From: Glandiceps talaboti
Lineage: Eukaryota > Hemichordata > Enteropneusta > Spengelidae
Assembly: GCF_964340395.1 (NCBI RefSeq)
Contig: NC_135553.1
Coordinates: 13,904,501 to 13,968,500 of the forward strand
Reading direction: 5' to 3'
DNA: 64,000 nt
A program made the position numbers and the translations under genes. The notes below the pieces were generated by a model. It was given only the letters and a program-made list of their open reading frames with translations. It was not told the DNA's origin and did not search any database. This document shows, in pieces, positions 1-12,300 of this stretch (position 1 is its first letter; each line of letters starts with the position of its first letter).

Positions 1-1729
1 CTATTACTGCAGATAAAGACCCAGGGGAACTGGTTCTAACACTTACATGACCTTAGGCTTGAGGTTGACACCTTTTGGGGAGGGGGGGTGGGGGTCCTTG
101 CCTCATTCCCAGATGAAGATGGCTGTGAGTCGTTGAAGTATTGAAAGTATCTGATAGTTTAGCACACTGTTGATTTATGAAATTAAACTTTTGTCGATGA
201 TACATACATTTATAAAATTTATATTCAACACAGAAGTTGTTTTGTCCTGCAATCTTTATTTTGAGAATGTTACAAATCTGATTTCTGGTAACATGCAGCA
301 ATGCCAGGAATGATTTCTTTGACTTTCATTATCATGAAACCATTCATGGGAGCTGCCTGTACACTATTGGAATAAACAAGCTCTCGGGCATTCAAGTAAT
401 GTGGCAGTAAAACAAAAATGAACTCACAGGGACACACACAGCTTATATGAAGATCTCATGTGCAATTGAGGGTAACACACACGCATGTAGTTCTACACCC
501 TCGAGTGACTTCCTCGGTTTATGAATTTCACTAACATGTGCAGGTCATGTTTATGCATACTTTACTCTATAAAAACAAAGCAACACAGGTACATGGGAGT
601 AGTGTTGGTTAATATATTAAATTTCTATTTATATGGATGTGTCTTTCTGGAGAAAAAAAAATAAGAAAAAAATTTGTTTCAGAATCTGACCATGCCAATG
701 TCAGATCAGACTTAGAGTTAGAATTAAATTTTGACTGGGAAAGACGTTCTTACAATTGTGTGACAGAGCTACAGGAAAAAATGGTCCTGAACAAATGTTG
801 CAGAACTATAGGGAAAAATACTACTAGTCCTGATCAATCAATCAATGATTGCATCATTCTATTCCTTATGGCACCACTATAACTTAAGAAAGCACTAAAG
901 ATGAGAATGTAGGATTCGGTTATATGGCTTACATTTAAACATGCCATTATGAAAATTACTCGTTACTATTAACTGTTCAATTTGCTTCCTGAAGAACACT
1001 TTGTAACGTCCAAAATATACAGATTTCAAAAAGTTCTGTACATAGCTGTATATCCTAAGTGCACTTGCAAGTAAATTCTGACGTGAACGTAATGTACATT
1101 GTACATGTAATCTTTAGAACATTCCCAAACGGCTGCTTTGTGCGCTGTCTCTACACGGTAATAACAAGAGCACCAAGCCCTTTTGAAATATCTGATGATC
1201 TTCTCGATATAATAAAATTATTTTTTTAAATCCTTACGGACATATGAAAAATGTATCAAAACCATCATCAAACTCAAGAAGCCATAATGTTTCTTCTTAA
1301 TGTCAACATTTCCACCTCCAGAAGGGGTCCACTTCCCTCTTGGGGTTCAGATGATGACCACTTAAGTAGTCACAAGTTTTGAAATCAGTCTTGTGAAACA
1401 ACCCCCATGGAGAACACTGGTTGTGTCAATTTGACCTCTGACCTCAACCACATTTCTAAGAATAGCTCAGTTTATTGTACTTCAGCATCCTTGTTAAAGT
1501 ATTATCAAGTGTACCTTCCTTGCTGCATGAAAAACAGATAAAAAACTCTTTCTAGAGCAACTTCCCCTTGTAAATTACAAAATGTACATTGATGCTTTTA
1601 AAGGACTCCCTAGGGTAGTGTTTTCAGCATCAACCCAGAGAAGCTTTTAAAAAAAATATCCCTGGGTGGTTTCCTTGTCTCTTTAAGTTGTGGATATAGG
1701 ATGTGTATTCAAGCTTGATCAGCATTTTT
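1..1729. other. Non-coding, no clear content
   Basis: AT-rich sequence with short purine and T runs and scattered TGTACATG motifs. Open frames here are short and lack coding character. I see no exon, repeat array or transposon end that I can support. It may be a 5' intron of the PTB gene or intergenic. Confidence 0.5.
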
Positions 1730-2075
1730 AGACAGACCTATACATTGTAGACTTCTATATGCTGGCCTATAGAAGTATATAGCTGGCCTATAGACATCTA
1801 CATGTATAGACTGACCTATAGACATCTATAGGCTGGCTTACAGACATCTATAGGCTAGAAGGTTGGCCTATAGAAATCTATATATAGAAATCTATATAAC
1901 CTATAGGTTGGCCAATAAACATCTATAGGTTGGTCTATAGAAACCTAGAGGCTGGCCTATAGACAAAACGTCTCAATTCTCTATAGGATCCTATAGGCCA
2001 TCCCATATACATGTATATGTCTATAGGCTGGCCTATAGACATGTCTATAGGTTGCCTATAGGTTATTTCTGTAAG
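1730..2075. repeat. Minisatellite of CTATAG-rich units (~22-24 bp)
   Basis: Many degenerate copies of a unit like GGCTGGCCTATAGACATCTA. The unit contains the palindromes GGCC and CTATAG, so each copy could form small hairpins. Unit length drifts, and the right end has the most divergent copies. Confidence 0.85.
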
Positions 2076-2274
2076 GGAGTAGTGGCACTGATTGTACATG
2101 TATGTGTATATAATTCTCCATGGGAAATGAGAATTTTGTTTATGGTTTTTTTCCATTATAGATGTATATGTCAGGGGTAATGATTGATCAGAACTATAAT
2201 CACATATGGGAAAACTTTATATGTGCATGGTTGGTATTAGCAATTTCTCAATAATATGACAGAACCCCATGATG

Positions 2275-3140
2275 CGCGAGTGCAAGTGTGGCAGACTCGG
2301 GGTACTTGCATTAGTGCTTACAGTATTCTCTGTGGCATTATTTTCATGTGCATAGCAACTTTACCACTAGTATACATATGTAATAATGTAGTTTAGTTGA
2401 ATGCACAGCATATCTTTAAATTTCAATGCTGAAAGATAAGAAAGGAAGTGCATGTATACCTTATAAATAGAAAAAAAAAGGAAGTACATTCTACATGCAT
2501 GAGGCAGTCAATCAGACAGGTATAAAGTGCACATATATAGAGAATGTTAAATCTGTCTTTAATGATTGTCCATTTCATTTACTTAAATGTGTTTAGAATT
2601 AAAGCAATGTCTTCCCAAGTGATGACTTGTAATGGACAGTATGATAACCAAATTAGCTTGTACCGAGATACTGATGTTGTTGACCAATCTATTTGTCAAA
2701 TTGCATTCCCACTTAAGTCTGTTGCTGTCTATATTTGCTTTCAAGACACGATGACTGGACTACTAATGACTTTTTTTTTTAAAGCTTAATGCAGTCAGGT
2801 TTAATATGCAAATAATGTTCATTGCCAATGGCATCATGGGTATGTAAATGAGTATGTGATATATGCAAATAGTCTTTTGGTTGACACCTTTCAATTATAT
2901 GTTTGATGGCATGATTGACAGGTTACAGGCAATAAAAGTGATACATTCAGTAACCACATGATCAATATGATTGGATCATTTCTGAGTTACCGATAGCTTT
3001 ATCTGACCAGGATGTGCCCTAGTGCATGTATTGCGCACTTGGGGTATTTGCACACACACTTGCAGTGTTCTCTGTAGTTGTACTTTTACAAGTTAAGTGA
3101 GTGAAAGTGCAGCAGAAAACTCTGCAACCATGATGAGTGC
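2275..3140. repeat. Two diverged copies of a dispersed repeat
   Basis: About 2283-2335 and 3020-3075 share a core: GGGGTA(C/T)TTGCA, then an ACTTGCAGT-like and TTCTCTGT-like string in the same order. They look like old copies of one element in the same orientation. The sequence between and around them shows nothing else I can call. Confidence 0.4.
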
Positions 3141-4070
3141 AAATATACCTGAATACTCACTCTTGTGCTAATGTAGCACAGGATTTTATATGTTTATTGG
3201 AAACAGTAAATTTCAATAAAAATCATACATGTACTGTGCAGTCACCTTATTTCGTACACAAGGAGGAAAGACTGCATGTTCATTTGTATATCATTTGCAT
3301 ACAGGTATGCAATATGTTTTTCAGTGTTGTACTGCAGTGAAAGTACTCCTATTATGAATGCACACCATTTTTTAATGTAGAACAGCAATCAGTTGTAACT
3401 TAACTTGCCATTCACTGAAACTGAAAAATATAACTTAATGAGACTGTGTAATTGTTGTACACTTGCAGTAGGATACAAAAAGAAATTGCAACCAGCAGAG
3501 GTGAAAAGTTAAAGTTAAACCAACAGAAATGCACAATGTCATGTTGCTGCATTTGGGCAGATTAATAACATCTACAATCCAAGAGTACTTTCATCACTTG
3601 TTCAAAATAATATTGCAATAGCTCTGAATTATATAATGGAGGATGAGAATAAAAAAAGAACAAGAAAAAAGAAGAAAAGTGCAATGACTTCTGCAATCTC
3701 TTGGAGATTGATAATGAAACTAGAACAGTCAAAAGTGATAGCCACATAAAAGTAAAAGTATCTGCCACGTCTGTGTATGCCATTAGTGGACACAATTGAT
3801 AGTAACTTTTTAATCTTATCAGACTTTAGACATTACAGAAATTAAATTTCCTATCTGATGTTTTAGTCTAGATTATGCTGCACTGCTGTGAATGATAAAA
3901 TATGCTTATCTTATAAAATGATAGCTTAGACTACTCCCATTGGAATTACATGATGGGTAAAGAGTGTTTGATTTCTTTTAAACTCAATGGTGATGTACGT
4001 GATAGTACTACATGTACATACTGTGGGTCTGTGTGTGTTTGTGGCAATGCATATGTATGGATGGTGGAGG
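3141..4070. other. Non-coding, no clear content
   Basis: AT-rich sequence with a purine-rich patch (GAATAAAAAAAGAACAAGAA region near 3650). No supported gene or element. Confidence 0.45.
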
Positions 4071-4128
4071 TGGGGTGTGTGTGTGTGTGTGTGTGTGCTT
4101 GCATGTGTGCATGTATGCATGTTTGTAT

Positions 4129-4164
<36 letters not shown>

Positions 4165-4445
4165 CATGTATGTATGTATGTATGTATGTATGTATGTATG
4201 TATGTATGTATGTATTACATGTGTGCCTATGAATGCATGCCTCCATGCATTTGTGACAGTGTGGTTATTTATGTAATGTATGTACATGTACATACATACA
4301 TACATACATACATACATACATACATACATGTACATGTACATGTACAATCATGTATATGTGTATATATGGATGGATGGATGAATGGGTGGGCGGATCAATG
4401 AGTGGATGTGTGCATGGATAGATTGATGGATGGGCGGATGGATGA
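4071..4445. repeat. Compound microsatellite (GT)n-(TATG)n-(CATA)n-(GGAT)n
   Basis: GT dinucleotides pass into TATATG hexamers, then TATG tetramers. After a short unique piece (4216-4280) the complementary (CATA)n run appears on the same strand, so the two tetramer blocks are inverted and can pair. GGAT-type tetramers follow. Several long false reading frames (MYVCMYVC type) come only from this repeat. Confidence 0.95.
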
Positions 4446-5102
4446 ATGAGAGCATACTTTAAAAGATTCCACACAGAGAGAACATACAAACTTAAATCTA
4501 ACTTCACCCTGAAGTTTAACTTTCAGTGACAGTGCAGCTTAATTCCCATGTTTATAGCTGAGAACCTAAATTCAACGTTACATATTTAAAGCACATGTAA
4601 CCATTGATCAGTCTTTTGATTGATCACAGAGTCAGGCAACAGATCAATACTTTCTGAAAATCAACCGTAATTGGATTCCCATGACATAAATCTAAACCCT
4701 GTTGAGAGGGGACATATAGTAGTTACTATTTATCATTACGTGTATCTGTCAATGAATGAAAGTTCCAATACCTAGAAATGATAGTCTCTGTAGTTAGAAC
4801 AGCTCCATCAATCATATCAAGAAGGATGAAATCAATGAAAACTTAATTGTCAGGCAGTAATCTCCACATTTACAATAAGTGATATATTTTACTTGACTCT
4901 TAATAATGATAGCTTCTACTCAGTGTGCCCTCGATATAAATCTAGTTTGGTACACCACTGATGGACAGCAACTTCTTGTGACCCCGCAAAATTTGGTAAA
5001 GAGCTGTCCTATACAATGAAAGAAACAATAAGTAACCAAATTAAAACCTAATTTCCATAATTTTGACCCACCCAGAGAGCATACTGCTGTTACATGTAAG
5101 TA
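4446..5102. other. Non-coding, no clear content
   Basis: Unique AT-rich DNA between two satellite blocks. No exon or element recognised. Confidence 0.45.
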
Positions 5103-5314
5103 AATGTATGTATGTATGTATGTATGTATATATGTATGTATGTATGTAAGAATGTATGTATGTATGTATGTAAGAATGTATGTATGTATGTATGTATGTA
5201 TGTATGTATGTATGTATGTACGTACGTATGTATGTTTGTATGGATGGATGTATGTATGTATGTATGTATGTATGTATGTATGTATGTATGTATGCATGCA
5301 TGTATTTATTTATA

Positions 5315-5349
<35 letters not shown>

Positions 5350-5540
5350 ACCGTATGTATGTATGTATGTATGTACATTGTATGTATGTATGTACAGTGT
5401 ATGTACAATGTATGTATGTATGTATGTATGTATGTATGTATGTATGTATGTATGTCTGTCTCTGTCTGTCTGTCTGTATGTATGTGTCTGTGTGTGTGTG
5501 CATGTATGTATGTATGTATGTATACAGTATGTATGTATTA
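5103..5540. repeat. Compound tetranucleotide satellite (TATG)n/(TCTG)n
   Basis: Long TATG runs are interrupted by AAGAATG, CGTACG and GGATGGATG variants and by a block of TCTG (about 5316-5348), then further TATG and a second TCTG block near 5454-5480. One-base changes link the blocks. Translated frames across it are artefacts. Confidence 0.95.
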
Positions 5541-5614
5541 CATGTGTAGATTATTTAGTAAATTATTTAAAAACGACATCATTGATCCAAATTAAATTCA
5601 GAAATTGAAATATA

Positions 5615-5835
5615 GTCGCCACTTGTGCAGCACCCAAGTACCCTGGGAAAGGAAACCTGAGTATCCAGGGAAACCTGTGTTCTTCAGTAAGAATAAGATT
5701 AAACTGAGCATCTGCCTTCTTACATACAGATCTGGAAAAATTGTAACCACGCCCAGCTGCTTTGCGGGTATGAACTCAGACTGCAGTGTTAAGAGGCACA
5801 TGAGGCCTGGCACCGCTTGTCCACTGACAACCCCT
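5615..5835 (-). mobile_element. Decayed tRNA-derived SINE, copy 1
   Basis: It aligns by eye to the better copy at about 10525-10690. Both share an AGGAAAC-TG-GTA-CC-GGGAAAACCTG-type body, a TTCTTAC block, CTGCAGTG-TAAGAGGCA, and an end reading CCACTGACAACCC versus CCATCGACAACCC. The A and B promoter boxes on the minus strand are damaged here. Confidence 0.6.
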
Positions 5836-6046
5836 TACCCCTACCATAGGGGAAAATCTAGTCAAACTTGCATTGATAACCATCCATGTACATTTACCTT
5901 CAAGATGGTCAAGGTCGAAACTGCTCGGTGATAATAGGTAGATTCTACCTGGTTTTCCCCAAGTCAACATCACTGCAATACTCTTCAAAGATATGTACAT
6001 ATAATTTTAGCTTGTTTATATCTTAGCTTGTACAGTAAGTGCTTAA

Positions 6047-6194
6047 AGGCCCGCTTTGGATTAGAATTAAAAGTGTGAAAACTGGTCTTTTGACCGGGAA
6101 AAAAGTTGGACCACACCAAAAGAATAATCCAATGTAATCCTTGTTTATAAAAAGATAACACTAGTGCAATGACCTGAGATTGAAACATAGCCCT
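6047..6194 (-). mobile_element. MITE with TTAA target sites, copy 1 (minus)
   Basis: A 148-bp element lies between TTAA at 6043-6046 and TTAA at 6195-6198. Its ends are AGGCCCGCTTTGGAT and, reverse-complemented, AGGGCTATGTTTCAAT, giving short inverted termini. Read on the minus strand it matches the copy at 7538-7700. TTAA duplication is typical of piggyBac and Kolobok relatives. It carries no transposase and sits just upstream of the 6293 exon. Confidence 0.7.
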
Positions 6195-6292
6195 TTAAGC
6201 CACAGTTGCACCTCTTAAAGTTAAAGACACGCATCATTTAACTCAAAGATGTGACAAGTAATTCAATGTATTTTTTTTTCTCATTTTTCTAG

Positions 6293-6349
6293 ATTTCACA
6301 ACAACTTTATCAGCATGAAGGATGGCCAATTTATGTGTCAGTCATAAAG
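6293..6349 (+). CDS. PTB gene, first visible exon (residues 1-19)
   Basis: The acceptor is preceded by a strong pyrimidine tract (TTTTTTTTTCTCATTTTTCTAG) and the donor is AAG|GTAAGG. The 57 nt encode ISQQLYQHEGWPIYVSVIK in phase 0 at both ends. There is no in-frame ATG, so it is an internal exon. I could not pick out the exon upstream of it with confidence. Confidence 0.7.
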
Positions 6350-9300
6350 GTAAGGCAACCACAGTTCATTTATATTGTAGTATTTGTATGCTGTTACAGT
6401 ACCTTCTTCTATTTATGTAGTAATTTCCCATCATTAACACATCCCATGACTGCTCAGTATTGGAGAAACCCCGGTGAGATAGTCATCATAAAGGGTTAGT
6501 ATGGTTAGATATCTATGCAGAATGCCATGCATACAAGTATTCATAAAACAGCATGTTGTAATAGTTACTTGGATTGTGGCGTGACTTTGAAAGAACCTTG
6601 TGAATAATGTTTCCAAGCGTTATATTAGCGGATGATTGAAGTTGATATTTAGTTTGATTGTCTGGTCTCCCTTTCTCTGTCACTCACTTAGAGGTTACCA
6701 CAAGATCGCCATTTAAGATACAAAATGTATCTACTGAAAAAAGAACATAGTCTAAATGTATATGCATGCGGTTCTCATCAGGCACAAACTTTACACTGAG
6801 ACAACCAGCATATACCTGCACAAGCCAACTTATTGCCTTTGAACAGTAAATATGTGATATACCCTGAATGTTTTACATCACAACAACCTATGTCTGTGTC
6901 ATTGGTTTTGTGGTGCTCGGAATATAAGTCAAAATGTTCCAAATTGCTGTTATTTTTCTAGATTTTTCTGAAATTATACTTGAGGAGGTATAATTATATT
7001 TAATTCCCCCATATTTGTCTTCATTCAGGTAAGGAAAATACCGGTAGTAGTGACATAAGGGATTCACTTCTCGTCTAGTGACTTCTAGTGACAAGGCCTC
7101 CTTAGCTTACTTGTATTTTCCTCAGCTAAATGAAGACAACTATTAGGGAATAATATGCAGTAATAATTTCATGGTTTAATGAAGAAAAATATTTCAGAAA
7201 GATATTGATATATAGTTATAGTACCAAATATTTGTAATATTTGAATATTTTTACTGTAGGAAACACTTTCAATATTGGAGTGGGACGCTACATCTGAGGT
7301 GACATTTTCCATGTTAGCAATGTCATAATTTATTTAAAAGTCTTCATTTAAATCCACATCTGGAATCAACTTGTTTCATCTCAAACCTGCTCATACTTGT
7401 TTGAGATATCCTGCTACAAAAAACTGACAAGGAGGAAAACATAACATATGACGTTATGTCCAATCCTGATTGGCAAAGATGTAACTATTGTTACAGTAAC
7501 AAAGTCTGAAGAACATTCAAACCAAAAAGTGTTTTAAAGGGCTATGTTTCAATCCCAGGTCATTGCATTAGTGTTATCTTATCAATGGAGCCATATGCAT
7601 TACATAGGACTATTCTTATGTCCTGGAGCAACTTTTTCTATAGCTCTGTTACAGGTTTTTTTTTCACACCTGGAGTTTAATCCTTATCCAAAGTGGGTGT
7701 TTAATGTGATACTGAGAAGAAGCTTTGAAAGAGCAGATTTTGAGAAGAATTTCTTGCAGCTTCAGTTTGATATTTCCATTATTTTCCCCATCAATTGAAA
7801 CCATATAATGGCACAATTAGAATCTATTGATATATGTCTAACAAGATTAGAGGAATTTATGCCTGAATGAGGAAGACAGAATGTGGACAATTCATCACCA
7901 TATCAATTCAAATCAAGCGGTGGCAAACTGTGGCTCCATTGGAATGGAAATTAACTATGAACAATGTAGTCAAATTGAGTTACTTATTTACATCATACTG
8001 TACAAAATCAAGCGTGAGTGGGAGACATTCTGAAAATCTGCCTGAAATGATTCAGAAAGACTTTTTCAACTGTGTGATTGTCAACTAGTTATAGACTGAT
8101 TTCATTTCTTTGTCGTCTTGTTTGTGAACGGCATTCTGAAAAGCCTTGCAAAGAAATTAAAAGTTGATTCAACTGTGTCATTGTCAACTAAGTGGAGACT
8201 AATTTCATATGTATGTTGTCTTCTGTTATGTTTACGACATTCTGAGAATTTGTTCAGAAAAGATGCTGTAAGACTTTTTCAGCTGTGTGATTGACAACTA
8301 GTTATGGACTAATTTTGTTTCTGTGTCTGCTGTCCTGTTTGGTGGGCAGGATTCTGTAAACCGGTAAAAAAATACAACTGCATGATTGTCGAGTTGTTAG
8401 AGACTAATATTTCAGCTTTGTTGTCAGTCCAATTTGTTTGTCGGGATTATGAAATGCTATGAAATGAATGACTTTTTCAAAAGAGTGGTTATCAACAAGT
8501 TAGAGACTGATTTTCACTTCTGTCTTGTTTTGTCCAAATTTTAGGCCTTATTTCATCCACACTGTTGCCTTCACCACTGTTGACATGGAATATTTCTCTT
8601 CTTTGTAAAGTGATGAAGACCAGTTATGCACTTAAAAATTTAGCAAAGAAGTTTTGTTATTGGATGTGACTTGTCAAGTGATAAGATTTTAGTATGTGTT
8701 TTATATTCAGTAATGCATCATTTGGCCCATCTCATATCTCTTTTTTCAAGATCATCTGAGTATTCCCCCTGCTGTTGAGTCACATCATCTCCTGATTACT
8801 GTCAAGCATAAATGACTGTACACAGTATTATCATTATCATATACCCAGTATCACTTCACCCTGGCATGCTTTGCTGGAATATGGCAAGCGACATGCTCGT
8901 TGATGTCCATTCACTCAGTGATCTGGTTTTGATTTCTTTAGTCTCACTAGCTTTATGTTTTGTGCATAAAATAATGTTTCACTTTCAATTTATGTAATTA
9001 TGTGATTGAAATGTTTCTGTGGCATTTTAATGCTACATATGATAAACCTTTCATACCCTTACTACAAAAAGACACAAACTAGGGTTTCCTAGTTTTTAAC
9101 ATATCTAGACCGTATATTTAAGGCACAGTATTTCAAATTGTAAAATCTGATGTGTTCTGAAATATCTATTAATTTTGCCTTTGAAATTTGTTGCTGTATT
9201 CACCTGGTATTCATCTACCGTACATTGCTGGATTTGTGATTCACTTGCACTCATTCTATCCAGCTTGTTATGGTAGCCTGTATAAACCTGGTGAAAGTGG

Positions 9301-12300
9301 TTTGAAAATATTTGTATAAGCTGATTGGTTGCAGTGGGAAGTGATTACACAATGTCAGACCATTTGATTATTCAAATGAAGTCATTAATATGTAAATATA
9401 CACCTACAGATTAATTTCTATTCAGTGGTTCTCATCATTTCTATGACAAGAGGAAAATGTCCTTGTGTTATAACTATATGAAACACAGATGGCAGAAATT
9501 AATGGTGTTTACACTTGCCACATTGGAATAGTGACTTTTGAGCTATGACCCCTAAAATGTGCTAATTCACATAATGTAATATTATAATGTTATGTAAATT
9601 TAGACATACATGTATTATAACATTTACCTTTTTTGTGTGAGGGGGTGTGGCTAAATTACTGTATTTGAATGGCCCATATAACAAGCTAGATACAATGAGT
9701 CCAGTGAAATCACAGATCCAGTGATTTAATGTATATACAGATATGTTATAGTACAAGATACATTCTGAATTTATCATAAGATGGGAAGTAATCATCTTTC
9801 TTCATTATCTTCATCATTTCCCACATTATGTAATAAAAACCTGAACACTTTTTTACAGTCCAAATTATAGACAAACAGACCTTTGCCATGCAACTCATAC
9901 ACCCTCCAGGGAGTTATGTCATAGAATCTCAGCCCACACACACGTATATTAGGCTGTAAACAATTATTAGGATTTGTGATTATGCAGTTTGATATGTAAT
10001 GATATCATAAAATGTAATCACATCATTAAAAAAGATTAAAATCACAAGAAGAGGATTTTTCATATAAATGTAATTGCAAGACTAAAACAGGTTTAGCATA
10101 GCTTATGGCCATCATGACAAGTGCATATCTCATGAAATGTAGGACCAGTCGGGCAACATTAAGTAGTAGCAGTTTTCCCTTATCTGGGTGTTTTGTCATC
10201 GTTTTGCAAAATGTGTTGCAAAATATGTACAGTAAAACAAAAACATATATAGCATAGCTTATGCTCTGCATGACAAATGTATCTTCATTGCAGTAAAAGG
10301 TGGGGATAGTTGTCAATGATTTGATCGGTAACAATGTTTAATGTCTAAGTTTGTTTTTGGTATTTATGTTTGTTTTGGTGAAATGTGCTACAAAGTAGTA
10401 TTACCACTGAAAACAACTAAGCATTATGACAAGATGGGACAGTCAGTAATTTTCACTGTAATATTTTTCACACTTAAGTGTCATCAAATTTGGATCTTGA
10501 AGAATCACTGTTTTAGTTTTAATGCAGGAGGAAACTGGAGTACCCGGGGAAAACCTGCATTTTTCGGTAGAGTCAAAGTGAATGACACTCTTCTTACTTA
10601 CTGGTAAACTTAATCAAAACCTTAATAGGTTTGAACCCCAACTGCAGTGGTAAGAGGCAAGTAATTTAACCACTCAGCCATCGACAACCCATATAGACGA
10701 GCATTGGGTATTTATTTTGGATTTTTAATTTATAACACAATTTTACCATTGCTTGGAAAATGAATGTTAAACAACAAATGCCAACTCCTTGTTTGTAACT
10801 CTATAAATTGCTAAAGATTAATAACTGTGTGAAATGTACGTACAATAACAAACTTTTTAGCACATTTTTTTAGCTTTTTTGCAATGTAGTGACTTACCAA
10901 CACAGACTTGGTCTACGTTGTTTCACATTGATGATAAAATTGGTTTATAAATTAAAAATCAAAACTAAATACCCAATCCTCATCCATATGGCCACTTTAA
11001 CCACAGAAGATTTTTTGTTGAAAGGGTACATAAATATTTATTGCCATCGAACATCTTGATATCTTTACATCACACGTTTCATCATCAATTTATAGACCAA
11101 TTTAGGAGTCACACAATTTAAGGATACAAGATTAATACTTAAAATGTGTTAGGTAGCCATAATGAAATCTATTTTACTATACTAACAGTGAATGTTTTTC
11201 CTTTGGCTTTGGATAGTCTAAAGTGCATGGTTACTGTGATATGATTGTCTGTCCAACAGATTAGTTTTTGAAATTAAGTATAAATACATGTGTGTGTCCC
11301 TAGACTAGAGGCTTTAAGTATGTGTCCATAGACTAGGCTTTATTTACAAGTCTGTGACCCTACACTAGGCTTCATTTGCAAGTGTGTTCCTAGGCTAGGC
11401 TTTATTTACAAGTGTGTGTCCCTACACTTGGCTTCATTTGCAAGTGTGTGTCCCTAGGATAGGCTTTATTTACAAGTGTGTGTCCCTACACTAGGCTTCA
11501 TTTGCAAGTGTGTTCCTAGGCTAGGCTTTATTTACAAGTGTGTGTCCCTACACTTGGCTTCATTTGCAAGTGTGTGTCCCTAGGATAGGCTTTATTTACA
11601 AGTGTGTGTCCCTACACTAGGCTTCATTTGCAAGTGTGTGTCCCTAGGCTAGGCGTTATTTACAAGTGTGTATCCCTAGACTAGGCTTTATGTACAAGTG
11701 TATGTCCCTAGATGAGGCTTCATTTGCAAGTGGGTGTCCTAGACTATGCTTTATGTACAAGTGTATGTCCCTCGACTAGGCTTACATTGTATATATGTAC
11801 ACGTGTATTTCCCTAAGACGAGGCTTTATTTACAAGTGTGTGTACAAGTTTGTGTCCTGTGAATATACTTTATAAACAAATAAATGTCCCATGACTAGAC
11901 TTCATTTACAAGTGTGTCTCTAGGCTAGGCATTATTTACAAGTGTGTCCCTAGACGAGGGTTTATTTATATGTCTAAATCCCACGACGAGACTTCATTTA
12001 GAAGTGTGTGTGTCCCGAGACTAGGCTTTATTTACAAAATGTGTGTCTGATTTTTTTCATGCAAGTTGTGTGATTCTAGGTATGGGTTCTAGAACACTGA
12101 TGATGGCAATTACCATCTCTCCCCAATTTCAAATAATGGTAGATTCCAAGAACAGAAAATCAGAACTAGTATACATAGTACATGGCACATGGTAGCATAC
12201 ACCAGTTTCTGGTTTGTTTGTTTTTAATTTTATAACTCTTGTCAGATCAGATCATCTTTCACCAATGTTAAATAATAGTCTATTCCAAGTAGGGGCATGT

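Noticed and set aside
3180-3302. Possible upstream exon ending CAG|GTATGC
   Set aside because: The open frame is short and AT-driven. Nothing in the peptide supports it, and it cannot be joined to the 6293 exon with confidence.
7544-7798. 84-residue frame resembling a frame at 5985-6188 on the other strand
   Set aside because: The similarity arises because both lie in copies of the same TTAA-flanked MITE, not from a shared gene.
10625-10690. Possible minus-strand tRNA gene from the A and B boxes
   Set aside because: There is no cloverleaf with a paired acceptor stem, and the same head occurs with a non-tRNA body in a second copy, so it is a SINE.
11290-12047. Regularly spaced ~30-bp repeats that could suggest a CRISPR array
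   Set aside because: The repeats are head-to-tail without unique spacers, diverge gradually and sit in an animal intron; this is a minisatellite.
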